Of a stretch of 64,000 nt of DNA, positions 17,401 through 28,500 are shown piece after piece. Under the pieces are notes generated by a model. The model worked only from the letters and a program-made list of their open reading frames with translations, was not told the DNA's origin and made no database searches. Origin of the DNA: Prosopocoilus inquinatus (Eukaryota > Arthropoda > Insecta > Coleoptera > Lucanidae); contig CM069872.1 in the NCBI GenBank assembly GCA_036172665.1, positions 21,307,001 through 21,371,000 on the forward strand, in the 5' to 3' direction. How positions within the stretch are numbered: position 1 is the first letter of the stretch; each line of letters begins with the position of its first letter. Made by a program: the position numbers and the translations under genes.

Positions 17401-18233
17401 TAAGGGTGCGTTTCATTTACGCGCTTATATGCTTTGAGCGCTTGTAAGCATTGCTTAACCTGTTCCTTTTGGCTTTGCAAACGCTCACGAAGCGCTAGGG
17501 TCGATATGGAAACGTCATTGTGACGTCATAGCCTGTGCTCACAATCGCTTATTCCATCGAGGTAGGGCAACAAAAGCGTGAGCGCTTAATGGCGCTTATG
17601 CCACAAATGGAACGTATGAGGGAATCAGCTGATCATCGTCAGACAGGTAGCGGTCTAGTAGCGGTAGGTTATAAATGTTGCATTACAGCTATTTATGTTT
17701 GATTTAATTTCACTAATGAAGTTAATTTTTCATGGTTATAATAGAAAATGATTTTATGTGGCAGATTTTTAAAAATCTGTGCACTTTATTTCTCACATAC
17801 TATATTTTTGTTTCAAAATACTAACAAGCAGATATCCTAGGTGTCCATATATTCTAATGATCCTGTCTTGTATATCCATTATTGATCAAATGCTATAAAA
17901 CTTAAACTGGCACAGATCTGCCTAAAATTTTAATTTTCTGCAAGCGAAAGGTTTGCAAAATTTACTTTTGAAATATTGCTGTTATTCATTTTTTTGTGAA
18001 ATTTAACTATGTATAATTTAAATGGCGTTGGTCTTTAGGAAGATAATTAATTGTAGCACTGTAGCACCGCACAAGTTGTAAAGGTTATGAATTTATTGTG
18101 CACACAACAGCCAAAAGAAACACTTTTGCTTATAACGCCTGATGCGACTAAGCGCCAAAGGAAACACCAGAAAATAGCGCTTGTAAGCGTAAGCGCTTGA
18201 AGCGTATGAGCGCGCAAACGAAACGCACCCTAA
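17401..18233. mobile_element. Harbinger-type MITE with TAA target duplication
   Basis: The ends GGGTGCGTTTC (17404) and GAAACGCACCC (to 18230) are exact complements, flanked by TAA on each side. The subterminal sequence is rich in GCGCTT/AAGCGC motifs in both orientations. A 3-bp TWA duplication is the signature of PIF/Harbinger elements. The interior has no transposase. It lies between the two copies of repeat R. Confidence 0.8.
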
Positions 18234-18419
18234 GAAGGTGATATTTATTCAATTTTCTGATTAGTCCTGCTAATTAGTTTGATATCGGATACTCGTCACG
18301 TTTTTGTCTTTGATTAAAAAATAAGGTTTCCGATACTTAATATTATATATTTACATTAAATAATTTCATGTCTAAAGGAAAATATTTTTAGGTTATGAAG
18401 TATTTAATTTCTTCTTTTA

Positions 18420-18780
18420 GTATTTACGTTTTTCATTGGTTTACTTGTATTTTGCAAGTGTGCAACTCGAAATTGCATTATGTTGACAATAGAGGTAACA
18501 AACGATAACTAACGCAGAGAACTAATGGTAACAAATGAATGTTACCTTACCGGTAACATTGGAAATTTACCGTAAGGTAACGTGGTAATATTACTGACTC
18601 ACAACACTACGATTTCATAACAATTCACGTTGATTGCCGACCGCAAATTGAAGAGAACTGCATATTAAGTCGAGATTACACTTGAAACGAATTGCATGTT
18701 GTTATGAAACTATTTACAAAATACCAATTTTGCAAGGTCACTTAAAACATAGCAATATCAAGTCCCTTTTGTTACAGAAT
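18420..18780. repeat. Dispersed repeat R, copy 2
   Basis: Direct copy of the block at 16600, ending about 300 bp before the GPN3 start codon. It may overlap GPN3 promoter sequence; no core promoter motif was distinguished in 18780-19077. Confidence 0.6.
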
Positions 18781-19077
18781 AGACCCCATTATTAACTTAC
18801 TTCTTCAAAATTTGACGGAATTTTTAGATCTATCTGGCGGATTAATTTTGTGGTATATGGCAACACTGCAGCTAAACTGGTTTTGACTTGCCTTAACCTA
18901 AATGTCCTAGAGATATCTATGCTTGCCTGATGCATACAGAATCCTAGCTGTCTTACCTAAAGTAGGAAAATTGAGGAAAACAAGTTAGGGATTAGCTGAA
19001 TAATAACAGCAGGAACACAGAAAGTGAAAAGTAAAATGAAATTTTCAATGCAAGTTCAAAAATAGGTGTCTCAGAAA

Positions 19078-20708
19078 ATGCGGTACGCACAGTTAGTAGT
19101 GGGGCCCGCAGGTAGTGGTAAGGTAAGTTCACTTTCATTCTCTTGACGTCTGTAATAAAATATACTTGGATAACTAGGTCTAAGGTGTAGTCCTCGTATG
19201 TGTTCGGGATGGATTAGGTAAACAGCACAAGGAAGAAAGCTTACGTACATTGAATCATTTGGATAAAATTAAATATACTACTTATAAAAGCTCGCCGTAA
19301 TCTTCCTTTATTAAGTTATTCACAAGAATTCCCACCATTCTCTTAAAAAAAATAAAATAATTTTAGGCCCGGTATTACAAAGGCAAGTTATCTTTAACTA
19401 TTGGTTTATTCCCTTGGTAACAACTGTGAATACAATTGTTGTTGTGGCAACAAACTGGGAGTTAAAGTTAACTTTCATTTATAATACTGGGCCTTTGATA
19501 ACTTTTCAAATAAATTTAGTTTTGGGTTTCCGTGATTCTTTTATCTTATTGTAAAAAAAGGTTTTGATTATTCTGACCTCTCAGAACCATTAATGCTAGG
19601 TATGCCCAACATAGCATTCCCTCCAATAAATAATATAAGATTTTGACTCCTACCCCCCCCCCCCCCTCCATATTTATTGGAGTTAACATAACCTTCTTCC
19701 TCCAACACTTTCTGGGTCTTAGAGGTATACCCCGACAATAAAATTTACCCAGAAAAAAGTGGGTAACCTGCTGTAAACAAGGGGCCAGAATGAATACCAT
19801 ATTTTGTCCGAAGAATACTTTCTTGCCTAATTTGTATGAGTCAAGTTGACTCAATCAACATGTATGTTTTCAGTCAACTTACTGCAGTGCCTTGGTACAA
19901 CATGGAATCGACATGAAACGAGTTATCGAAGTCGTGAACTTGGACCCAGCGGCCGAGCACTTTGATTATGAACCGATGGTCGACATACGCGAACTAATAC
20001 ATGTGCAAGACACAATGGAAGACGAAGAGCTACATTTCGGACCGAATGGTGGCCTTGTCTTTTGCATCGAATATCTTATTGAAAATGCCGACTGGCTACA
20101 CGAAAGACTAGGTTGAGGTAACAGCTCACATCCAACATCAGATTTATTTTAATTGATTGTTTTCAGGTGATCACGAAGACGACTACGTGATTTTCGATTG
20201 CCCTGGCCAAATTGAACTCTACACTCACCTAACGGCGATGAGGAAACTTGTAAACTTATTGCAATCCTGGAATTTCAACATCTGCACTGTCTACTTGGTA
20301 GACGTCCAGTTCATGACGGAAGGTTCTAAGTTCCTGTCGGGGACGATGTCAGCGTTAAGCGTTATGGTGAACCTGGAACTTCCACACGTGAACTTACTTT
20401 CGAAAATGGATCTGCTCAGCAAGAACGTGCGTAAACAAATGGACAGGTTTTTGGAGCCTGACGCACATGCGATTTTGGGGGACATCGAGTTAAACAGCAA
20501 TCGTTTCAACGAGAAACACCGAAAACTAACTGAGGCAATTGGAAAGTTGGTGGAAGACTATTCGCTCGTGCGGTTCATACCCCTGAACTTGAAGGACCAA
20601 GAAAATTTAGGCGATGTTTTGATTACTATAGATAACGTACTGCAGTACGGTGAGGACCTTGATGTTAAAACTAAAGATTTCGAGGAAGCTGAGCCGGAAG
20701 ATGATTAA
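19078..20708 (+). CDS. GPN3: GPN-loop GTPase 3, RNA polymerase II assembly and import factor
   Basis: GPN3 is a cytoplasmic GTPase that, with GPN1/GPN2, is needed for assembly and nuclear import of RNA polymerase II. Three exons: 19078-19122, 19874-20111 and 20167-20708. Together they make 825 nt, 274 aa, close to the family size of about 280. Exon 1 encodes the P-loop GPAGSGK, which is cut by the intron directly before its S/T. Exon 2 has [12 protein letters not shown] and the diagnostic GPN loop (HFGPNGGL). Exon 3 has [11 protein letters not shown] (G3) and LSKMDLLS (G4-like), and ends in an acidic tail. The second intron is 55 nt with donor GTTGAG; reading past it would give an in-frame TGA at once. 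An AATAAA signal lies at 20756-20761. Short, C-terminally acidic and otherwise ordinary. Confidence 0.95.
19363..19496. mobile_element. Small MITE in GPN3 intron 1
   Basis: The ends GGCCCGGTATTACAAAG and TATAATACTGGGCC are complementary and flanked by TTA and TTT, suggesting a Harbinger-type insertion. Further along the same intron, at 19653-19666, is a run of 14 C, which is unusual here and prone to sequencing error. Confidence 0.65.
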
Positions 20709-20788
20709 AACAAATTAAGTGCTTTTTTTGTTAATTTAATTTTTAATAAGCTTTTAATAAATGAATATTTTTACTATGTTATCGTCGT

Positions 20789-23700
20789 TCATTTTGTTTT
20801 TGGAGGAATCCAAGCTTCTATTTTCGGTCTCGTAGTGCTGTAGGGCACGTACTGTTGACTTGTGCCTGAAAAATTTTCTGTGTGCTTTGCCATCCACTTG
20901 TATTTTGGTCGAGATGGGTCTTGATCTGGCAGCAAGTCGGACTTATAGTGTAACCAACCGTACCATTCAGCTGGAATTTGACTGCCATCGTAATCAATAC
21001 CTAAAAATTACATCACATTACAAACTCTATATTAAATCCAGATAAATTTGCACTTGCAGTATCGAATATTTATTTTCTTTAGGCATTAATAGCATCTTTT
21101 TAAGTTCTGCTGCTTCCACAGATAATTTTAAGTTGACCTTAATATAAAAATTAGGTGTACAGAGTGGATCATTATCGATGGTGGAGTAAACACATAGCGT
21201 GGACACCTGTATCAAGTATTTAACATGGGTTTATTATAATATTTTTCTTGTTTGGAACTCTAATCAATAGACAAAGTGTGTACAAGTTTTTTTGACACTT
21301 ACGGCCGTTTTCATAATCAGACTTTAAAGGCCCTTTTCAAAATCAGACTTTAACGCCGTTTTCATAATCAAACTTTAAATTTAAAGTTACTTTAACCTAA
21401 AAAAAAATATACATTTATTTCCCTATTCTTAAAGTAACTTTAAATTTAAAGTCCTATTATGAAATCGACCCTAATGGCCGTTTTGATAATCAGACTTTAA
21501 GGAAGCTTTAATTTAAAGTCACTTTAAGAATAGGGAAACAAATGTATTTTTTAAAGTTAAAGTAACTTTAAATTTAAAGTCCTATTATGAAATCGGCCGT
21601 AAGGAAGCTTTAATTTAAAGTACAAAGTTTTAAGCCGGACAGAAAAATGAAGGGAAAACACTCAACGTTTCGCTATAGATTTATAGCTCCTGACGAAGCT
21701 ATAAATCTATAGCGAAACGTTGAGTGTTTTCCCTTCATTTTTCTGTCTGGCTTGAGATTAATAAAACTTTGTACTTACAATTTTCATCGGACAAGAACAA
21801 ACTTCAACTTTAATTTAAAGTCACTTTACGAATAAGGAAACAAATGTATTTTTTTAGGTCAAAGTAACTTTAAAGTCTGATTATGAAAACGGCCATTAGT
21901 ATATTATTTAAAAAAATATACAGGATGTTTCACTTAAGACGGCTTCCTTCATATCTCTTTAGTTACTTATTAAAAAAAATGTTTCAAATTGGTTTCAAAA
22001 GAAAATTAATTGGTGTCATGTGGAGAATAATATTCTTAATAATATTTTTAGGATATTATCCTAATAAGTTTGGTGTATACAGAGTTTTTGGTCTGGGAGT
22101 TATGTCACTTCGTTATTTTAAATGCAACACTCTATTTATTGTTACATTTTCGGATTCCGGATTGAATTTTAATATGGGGCGAGCGAGACGGGCGACTGTC
22201 CGGGGCGCCGAATTAAAAGAAAACAATAGAATACTTTCAGAAATTATAGATTATTATAGGGGCGTGTTCCCTCGTTGAATTTGTAAAGAATCTCGGACAC
22301 AACGCGCACGAGAGAGTGTGCTGCAGAAGCGCGTCGTATTTCTATTTAATTCAAATCAACTAAACTTTTGTTTCTAAATTCAAGAAAGTTATTATTATCT
22401 TCAGGAATTATATCCGCGTTTTTACGTTGACGATATTATAGCGTTTCCGCTGGCTGCACTGGTGTGCACTGAGTGTATCTCCATATCGGATTATTACATA
22501 AAAGATAAAACTGAACCGACAAGGAAATACACTCAGTGCATGCTAGTGCAGCCATTGGGAAACGCTATTAGACTGATTGATTAAAAATCACGTATAAGCG
22601 GGCGTATCATTTAACGTTTCAATTTAAACTTCCGGGTTGAGTCAGACTGCCGCCGCCGTCTCAAACTGATTACAGGCAGTTTACTTTTTCGGTTCCGCTG
22701 TCTGGTGATAGTGTACTAAAACACACACTTGAAACTGAAAATAAACTAGGGTTGCCATCTCTAAAATACAGGGTTAGTTAAAAGTATGGAGACAGCCATT
22801 TATTGGAGTTAATATTCATTTTAGGAAATTATATCCTTTATGAAAGTTTTTTTCGGAAATTTTTATCTACAATTGGAGTGTGCTTGAATTATTCTTTCTT
22901 CAATTTGTGAGTTACGCCTATCTGTATAATTCTTTTAATGGAAATTTCTTAATTTTTATCTACCATTCGAGTATTCTTTCCTTTTTACAATAGCATTGTT
23001 TTTTTCGGAATTGAGGTTTTTCTGAAAAAAAATAACGGTTCAAGTATTCATTTCCCGTAGTGCATGCTTATTAGCGCCATACAAAGCGCTGCAGTAAATT
23101 GCACAATTGAATTTAAGTAAACAATAACCACTGGTAAAGTTACTCACTCGAATTTGTTTATCGGTTACTTAATCTGATTGATTACTTAGATGTACCTAAC
23201 CTGGCACTAATAAGCATGAGGGAAATGAATACTTTTTTTCACTTCTGAAAAAACAAAAATGCTGTTGAAAAGAGAAAAAAAAATACCCTACCGAATGGTA
23301 GAGGAAAATTAAGGTTCCATTAAAAAAAAATACACTGGTAAGTGCAACTCAAAAACAATTGAAGACAGAAATTATTCAAGTATTCTCAATTGTAGACAAA
23401 AATTTCCCAAAAAACTTTCATACATGACACACTTTCCTAAAATGAATATTAACGGAAATGAATGGCCGTATCCATACTTTTAACTAACCCTGTATAAAAG
23501 GCGTCCTATTTAAAAATCCGGACGGCGAAGAAATTTCAAAATATCACTTGTAATAAAAAAATAATTAATGTTCATATCCCAGGTGGTCATAAACCCTACA
23601 CCAAGCTAATATTTTCTTTATTTCATGTTTTTTTTTTTTGTAAAATTTAGAAACCGGCAAACATTTAATTTTAAAAAGAAACATTTTAGTGCAAAAATCT

Positions 23701-24696
23701 TTTCTTGTTTGGCAGTTATTTTTCCACCGTAATATAATCATTTTTTTAAATGGCAACCCTTTGTCATCCACTTTTTGGTTGTCTTTATTGTCAGTTAAAT
23801 GCTGATAGCCTGTCTTCACACCTGCTGAAAATTTCCATTGCCTAGGCAAATTCTGTCTTATGTATTGATCTTTCAGTTTAAGACTAGCGAAAATAAGGAC
23901 CAGTTATTAAAATTCACTCGGACGTCCCTGGACTACCGTAAAATCAGAACATGTTCGGGGAAATTTGGTCATTATTTCATAGTGATACCAACAAATATCT
24001 CAACTACTCTTACAAGAAAACAGGTGAACGCCTAACAGTGTGAGAATGCACTGTTGAGCAAAAATCGCAAAAATTAATTATCAACCGCACGGTAATAAAA
24101 AATTATGTAATTTGTACATTGCATACTCCCAGATGCTACATGACCCGTTAAGGGTTAATACCTGTAATTTTTTTAACCTTCAACCAAAAAAAGGAATTTT
24201 CTCTCATCAGGACCTATTGACACACACATAAAAGAAGAATTATAAATTTACAACCCAACAAGCAAGTATTCAAAAATTAAGAGAAGTTTGTCAGGGATAC
24301 AGCAACATTCCTGTAGTTCCCTCCTCTGCCAATATCATACGCACATTAGGTTAATAGATGAGTATTGTAAACTGCACGTATACTTAAATGTATTACATAC
24401 CATACTTTGGGGCATATTCTACCCAGCGGTTTCTACCATAGAAGTAATAGTTATTTTCAAAGTACTTATTTCCATCTGCATCAGTTCCAACATGCTTTCC
24501 GGATTTTAAGTCGTCAAATCTACAGTCCAAAAACGCTTGAATAGCCAAATAGGTTGTAAATGAAGGTTTCTTGATCGGTTACATAACCTTACACTCACCT
24601 GTATAATTTATAGAGAGAAGCCCTAATTCCTCCGTTATCCCTTACCATTTTGAAAAGGTTCGACAGTTTTTCCAAACCCGAATATTTTAAAAACAT
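20789..24696 (-). CDS. NDUFA12: NADH dehydrogenase (ubiquinone) 1 alpha subcomplex subunit 12
   Basis: NDUFA12 (B17.2) is an accessory subunit of mitochondrial complex I, on the matrix side near the N module. Exons on the minus strand are 24696-24599, 24519-24401 and 21000-20789. Lengths 98, 119 and 212 nt sum to 429, giving 142 aa (family about 145). Exon 1 encodes MFLKYSGL then the conserved NGGIRASLYKLYR; exon 2 encodes HVGTDADGNKYFENN and GRNRWVEYAPKYG; exon 3 encodes IPAEWYGWLHY, then QQYVPYSTTRPKIEAWIPP, the family's C-terminal signature. Intron 1 is 79 nt; intron 2 is 3.4 kb and filled with MITEs. The stop lies 80 bp from the GPN3 stop, convergently, so the 3' UTRs probably overlap. 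An ATTAAA on this strand is at about 20753-20758. Confidence 0.95.
21302..21895. mobile_element. Clustered GGCCGTTTTCATAATC MITEs with a Penelope-like insert
   Basis: The outer ends GGCCGTTTTCATAATCAG (21303) and its complement (to 21894) are flanked by TTA. Internal inverted blocks of TTTAAAGT/ACTTTAAA and extra partial ends at 21350 and 21475 show two or three copies nested or tandem. At about 21620-21815 a different palindromic sequence has inserted. It matches the termini of the Penelope-like element at 30.7/32.4 kb, including GACAGAAAAATGAAGGG and CATCGGACAAGAAC. It is all inside NDUFA12 intron 2. Confidence 0.75.
21690..21721 (+). ncRNA. Hammerhead-like core in Penelope-like terminal fragment
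   Basis: CTGACGA, one extra A, a perfect 6-bp stem GCTATA/TATAGC, then GAAACGTT. An incomplete inverted copy sits directly upstream (21664-21688). The extra base before stem II departs from the hammerhead consensus, so activity is uncertain. Confidence 0.4.
22437..22568. mobile_element. Short MITE (GCGTTTCC ends)
   Basis: GCGTTTCCGCTGGCTGCACT at 22441 pairs imperfectly with AGTGCAGCCATTGGGAAACGC ending at 22565, and CACTGAGTGTAT pairs with ATACACTCAGTG inside. TA flanks both ends. Located in NDUFA12 intron 2. Confidence 0.65.
22775..23505. repeat. Fold-back MITE with ACAGGGTTAGTTAAAAG ends
   Basis: ACAGGGTTAGTTAAAAGTAT at the left is complementary to ATACTTTTAACTAACCCTGT at the right (about 23474-23494). 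The arms keep pairing for some 200 bp (GAATATTCATTTTAGGAAA-like blocks). No gene. It sits in NDUFA12 intron 2; the rest of that intron (23510-24400) shows nothing recognisable. Confidence 0.7.
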
Positions 24697-25512
24697 TTTG
24701 AATTATTTTATTGAAAATAACAATAATCAGCTGTCGTTTGTTAAAGCGAAAAAGTGTTGCCAATGGCAACCGCCAATATTCCAATTTCTCGTTACGTAAC
24801 GACAAGCAGAGATATAGATTCAAGCATAAAAATAAATGAGATATAACAGCGATAGCTGCTTTCTTAAAAGCTTCAATCCTTCTCCAATATTATTTTTTGA
24901 AAAGCGGAAGGTTAGGGATATCTAGTTCAGTTTAAACAATTACGGGATATTTGCAATTACATCTGGGAAACAGTCATATCTATAGGTTGGCAACCCTAGG
25001 TTGAATTCAAAAATTGTGTTGGCTAGCCGGTTGACTTGAGCAAAGGTCAAAAATACGTTTTAATTGTTGTGAGTGTTTAATTTCTATGTGATTTCCGATA
25101 ATCCTGCGGTATTGGAACCAGAAAGGTAAGTCGCTTTCTTTATTTGCGTCTTTAGACAAAGTTCCTATTTTTTCTAAGCTTAGAACGCGCAGAGAATACA
25201 AACTTAAAAGTGAGGTTATGTCAATCACACTTTATTTGAACGTATATCCAATATGTATACATTTTGCTGATGAAAATAATAGTAATAATAATAATAATAA
25301 TAATATAAAAATTTGTGTTTACTCTATGCTACCGTTAGTTAAAAATTCCCAACTCTCTTAATTTATATACAAAGCGCATAAATACTTGCGTTGTAGGTAC
25401 GATGCACCTCTAAAAGCGTTCGGATGCACCGGCACTCGTTCCTAACAACGACAATGCAGCACGCGTTATTAATACAATTTCCATCTCGTTGCGATAATTG
25501 TTGCCCCCGATG
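24697..25512. other. Spacer between NDUFA12 start and forked-like stop
   Basis: It holds the NDUFA12 promoter side (no core motif evident) and the 3' UTR of the forked-like gene. On the minus strand AATAAA signals occur at 25231-25236 and near 25138; the first is the likelier cleavage signal, giving a 3' UTR of about 290 nt. An AAT/ATA microsatellite lies at 25280-25305. Confidence 0.5.
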
Positions 25513-28500
25513 TCAACCTAATTCGGCAAGTACTGAATCGAGATCTTCTTGCAGCGCAGTTGTCAATTCCTTTTGCTTATTCAGTTCATCCTGGAGCCTT
25601 TCGACGTTGGTTTTGAGCAAGTAATTGCCCTTTTTAAGGGCCGCCAACAGGTTCTCGTGTCGCTTCGATCTTTGCGATAGATTCGTTTTAATTTTATCCA
25701 GTGGGGCGTCTTCAGGCTCACTTTGGCTCTTCTCAGATTCGGTTTCGGACTCGCTGGTCTCAGTCTCGCTGTCACTGGTTTCGGTTTCGCTCTCGCTCTC
25801 CTCCTTTTCCTCCTCTTCTTCTTCCTCTTCTTCCTCTTCGTCTTCACTAGAGTCTTTCATTAGTGAAGCCATTTTATCAACCTAGATCACAATCAAAAGA
25901 AGAATCTTTTTCTGTCTTATTTAAATGAATTTGCTCACCTCTTTCTGTAATGCTCTGTATTTCTTTTTCTCTTCTTTTATGGCTTGTTGATGTTTTTTCA
26001 TTTGTTCTTTCAAGGCGACTCTTTCTTTTTTCGCGTTGTCCTCCTTATTTTTGAAGCTCTTAAGTTTGTTTCTGAATAGTTTGACTTCTCGCTGGGCTCT
26101 CTTCTCTCGCTTCTCTTCGTTGTCACTGCCGTCACTTTCAGACTCTGAAAGTTCGAATTCTTCTTCTTCTTCAGATTCTTGGTTTGCTGTGCTCATTTTT
26201 CTATCTGCACTGATGGACTGCCTTTTGCCTTAAATTATTTAACGCAGCAGTTGTGTGTTAGTGGACGAGTTAGCAAGATATTTACCTTGTAATACTTCCT
26301 GTAGCTTCTTTTCCAGTTCCCTGTTTTGCTTCTTGACTTCATCGAGCTCGGATTTCTTCGTGTCCAATTCCTCTGCGGCTTGTGTATATTTCTTCTCTAG
26401 TTCCTCAGATGTTTTCCTGGCCTCTTCTGTCTCAGACCTCAGATTTTTTATTATCTGAAAATTTAATTTATTTAGGGGGGGCATTACTTGATTGAAAGTG
26501 CGCCTTTACTTTTTCGTCTACATCAGACGACGCATTTGGTACTTGTTCCTTCTCACTGGTCTTCGCCTTTTCCAGTTCCGCCTCAAGATTTTGTATTCGC
26601 GATATCAATCGTTTGTTTTCACGCATTTGTGCCTCTTTGTTCCTCAGTTCCAGGGCTAGAAGTTGCTTCGTGCTCTGAAGGTCATCTCTTACCTTGTCAA
26701 TGTCGTCCATTTCATCCGCCTCATCGGCTATTATTTCTTCCTGTGCCAAAGCCCAAAGTATCATTTGATAGAGTCTAGTCTGGAGATGAATTTAATCACT
26801 TACTGGTGCTATACTGGCCATGGACTGGGACTTGATGATCTGTTCTTCGATGGTCATCTGTCTGCGGAATTTCCGTAGGCCTTCCAGCATTGGCTTGCTC
26901 CTATCATTGGTTTTCACCTTCTTCAGTCTAAGTCCTTGCTGGATCTGCAATGCATTCAGTAAATAATGCGGGTAGGAATCTTATTTGGGGCTACTTGCCT
27001 CTTTGAGGAGTTCGTTGTGTGCGTTTTGCTTTTCGCTTTCGTATAGGAATTGCCCCTTTGCCTTAACGGCGGGAAGAAGGGGCATAGATCGATCGTTACA
27101 TTCAACATGCTTCAGTTTCTTTCCGCTCTCCACTTCTTTCAGCATTTCCGTCCAGTCCGGCCTGGTTTTCGGACGTGACCTGTTAAGAGACATTGCAAGA
27201 GATTCAAGGTTGATCAATTGATCGAATTTTATCACTCACCTAAGCGTAGCTAGTCTTTCCTTCTGCTTATCGTTGAGCTCCGTCTCGATTAATTTGGGCA
27301 TGGCTGGTGCTGGTGGCGGCATGGGTGGGGCATTGGGTATAGACAGTCTCTTCATGCTCTCTTGCCTGACTAGAGCATTTCTAGTAGCCGGCATCGCCTG
27401 CGATCGACAATAAACATTAACGACTTTGGCGCATGTCGAATATTTATATTTAAACTTGCCTTGTCTATGCTCTCAAGAGTTTCCTCCTTCAACGAATCCC
27501 GTTTCGCTGGCAATGGCGGAAGCTCTCGGTCCTTGACGCTATTTAACTTGATGGGCACCTTCACTTCTTTGGATTGCAGTTTCGTCGTGTCTTTCGGTGG
27601 TACTGGCTTCAGTTGAGGTTTGACGAAAGTGTCTTTCTTTGGAGCGCCGTTTTCCTGCGGCTCTGGTTTTTGTACTTTTCTGAGCTGGGGAACTAAAACT
27701 GGAAAATAACCCTTTAAATTTTAGTGTTGCGCAGCCAAATGAATGTAGGAGCGAATAGATGAATGTGGTTTCATCTTGGAGCTAAAACTATTGTACAATC
27801 ACTCGTGCTAGAAACGAGTTTGATGACGTGCAGATTATTGATATCCAAGAAGAAAACAGAAGAAACTTCAAGAAGGAAAGGAACTGTTAATTTCCGGTTT
27901 AGCCGATATAATAAACAGAAGAATGTCGAAGAATCAAATGGCGTTTACTTAATGACATATTCATTGATGATATACATGTAAAAAGGAATTAGAAATTTTG
28001 CACCGTATTGTTACGAATTTGGGGTTCACAAATTATAGTCGTTAAATTTCAGAACACTTTAATTCAAAGCTGTCGCTTTACACAATTAACAACACAATTG
28101 TAATGAGCTTGTCTATCAAATAACACTTTTACAAAATATACTTTCTATTTATTCGAGGTACGAATCCTTCGCTCGCTAACTTCATAACTAGTCACTCCTG
28201 GCGGATCGTACGGCTTATATAGCAGAGCCCTCTGTTGCTCGAACATACTAGAATGATCTAGTCGCTTCGGTCATGTTCTGTGACGCAAGGTGGCATACTG
28301 ATGCTAAAAATAGATCTGTTTGCGCGTCACGGTTGTAACAATATCTTCGGACATTTTTTGTTAGGGAACTAAAGATAAACTTAAGCGCAATTTGTTACTT
28401 AAGGGAACACTGTAGGTATATTGTTCCCTAAAATGAAAGCTCATTTTTTCTAAAACGCAGTGTATTTCTCAACATCATACAAAAAATGCAACTGATGAAA

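Noticed and set aside
19653..19666. C14 homopolymer as a functional element
   Set aside because: Simple tract in an intron, likely slippage or a base-calling problem; nothing ties it to function.
25581..25885. Long ORFs on both strands overlapping the Ser/Glu-rich part of the forked-like last exon
   Set aside because: Shadows of a GAA/GAG-TCN-rich low-complexity coding stretch; only one frame continues across the splice junctions.
26488..27221. Plus-strand ORFs opposite the forked-like exons
   Set aside because: Antisense shadows; the minus-strand frames join in phase and show coiled-coil and WH2-like motifs.
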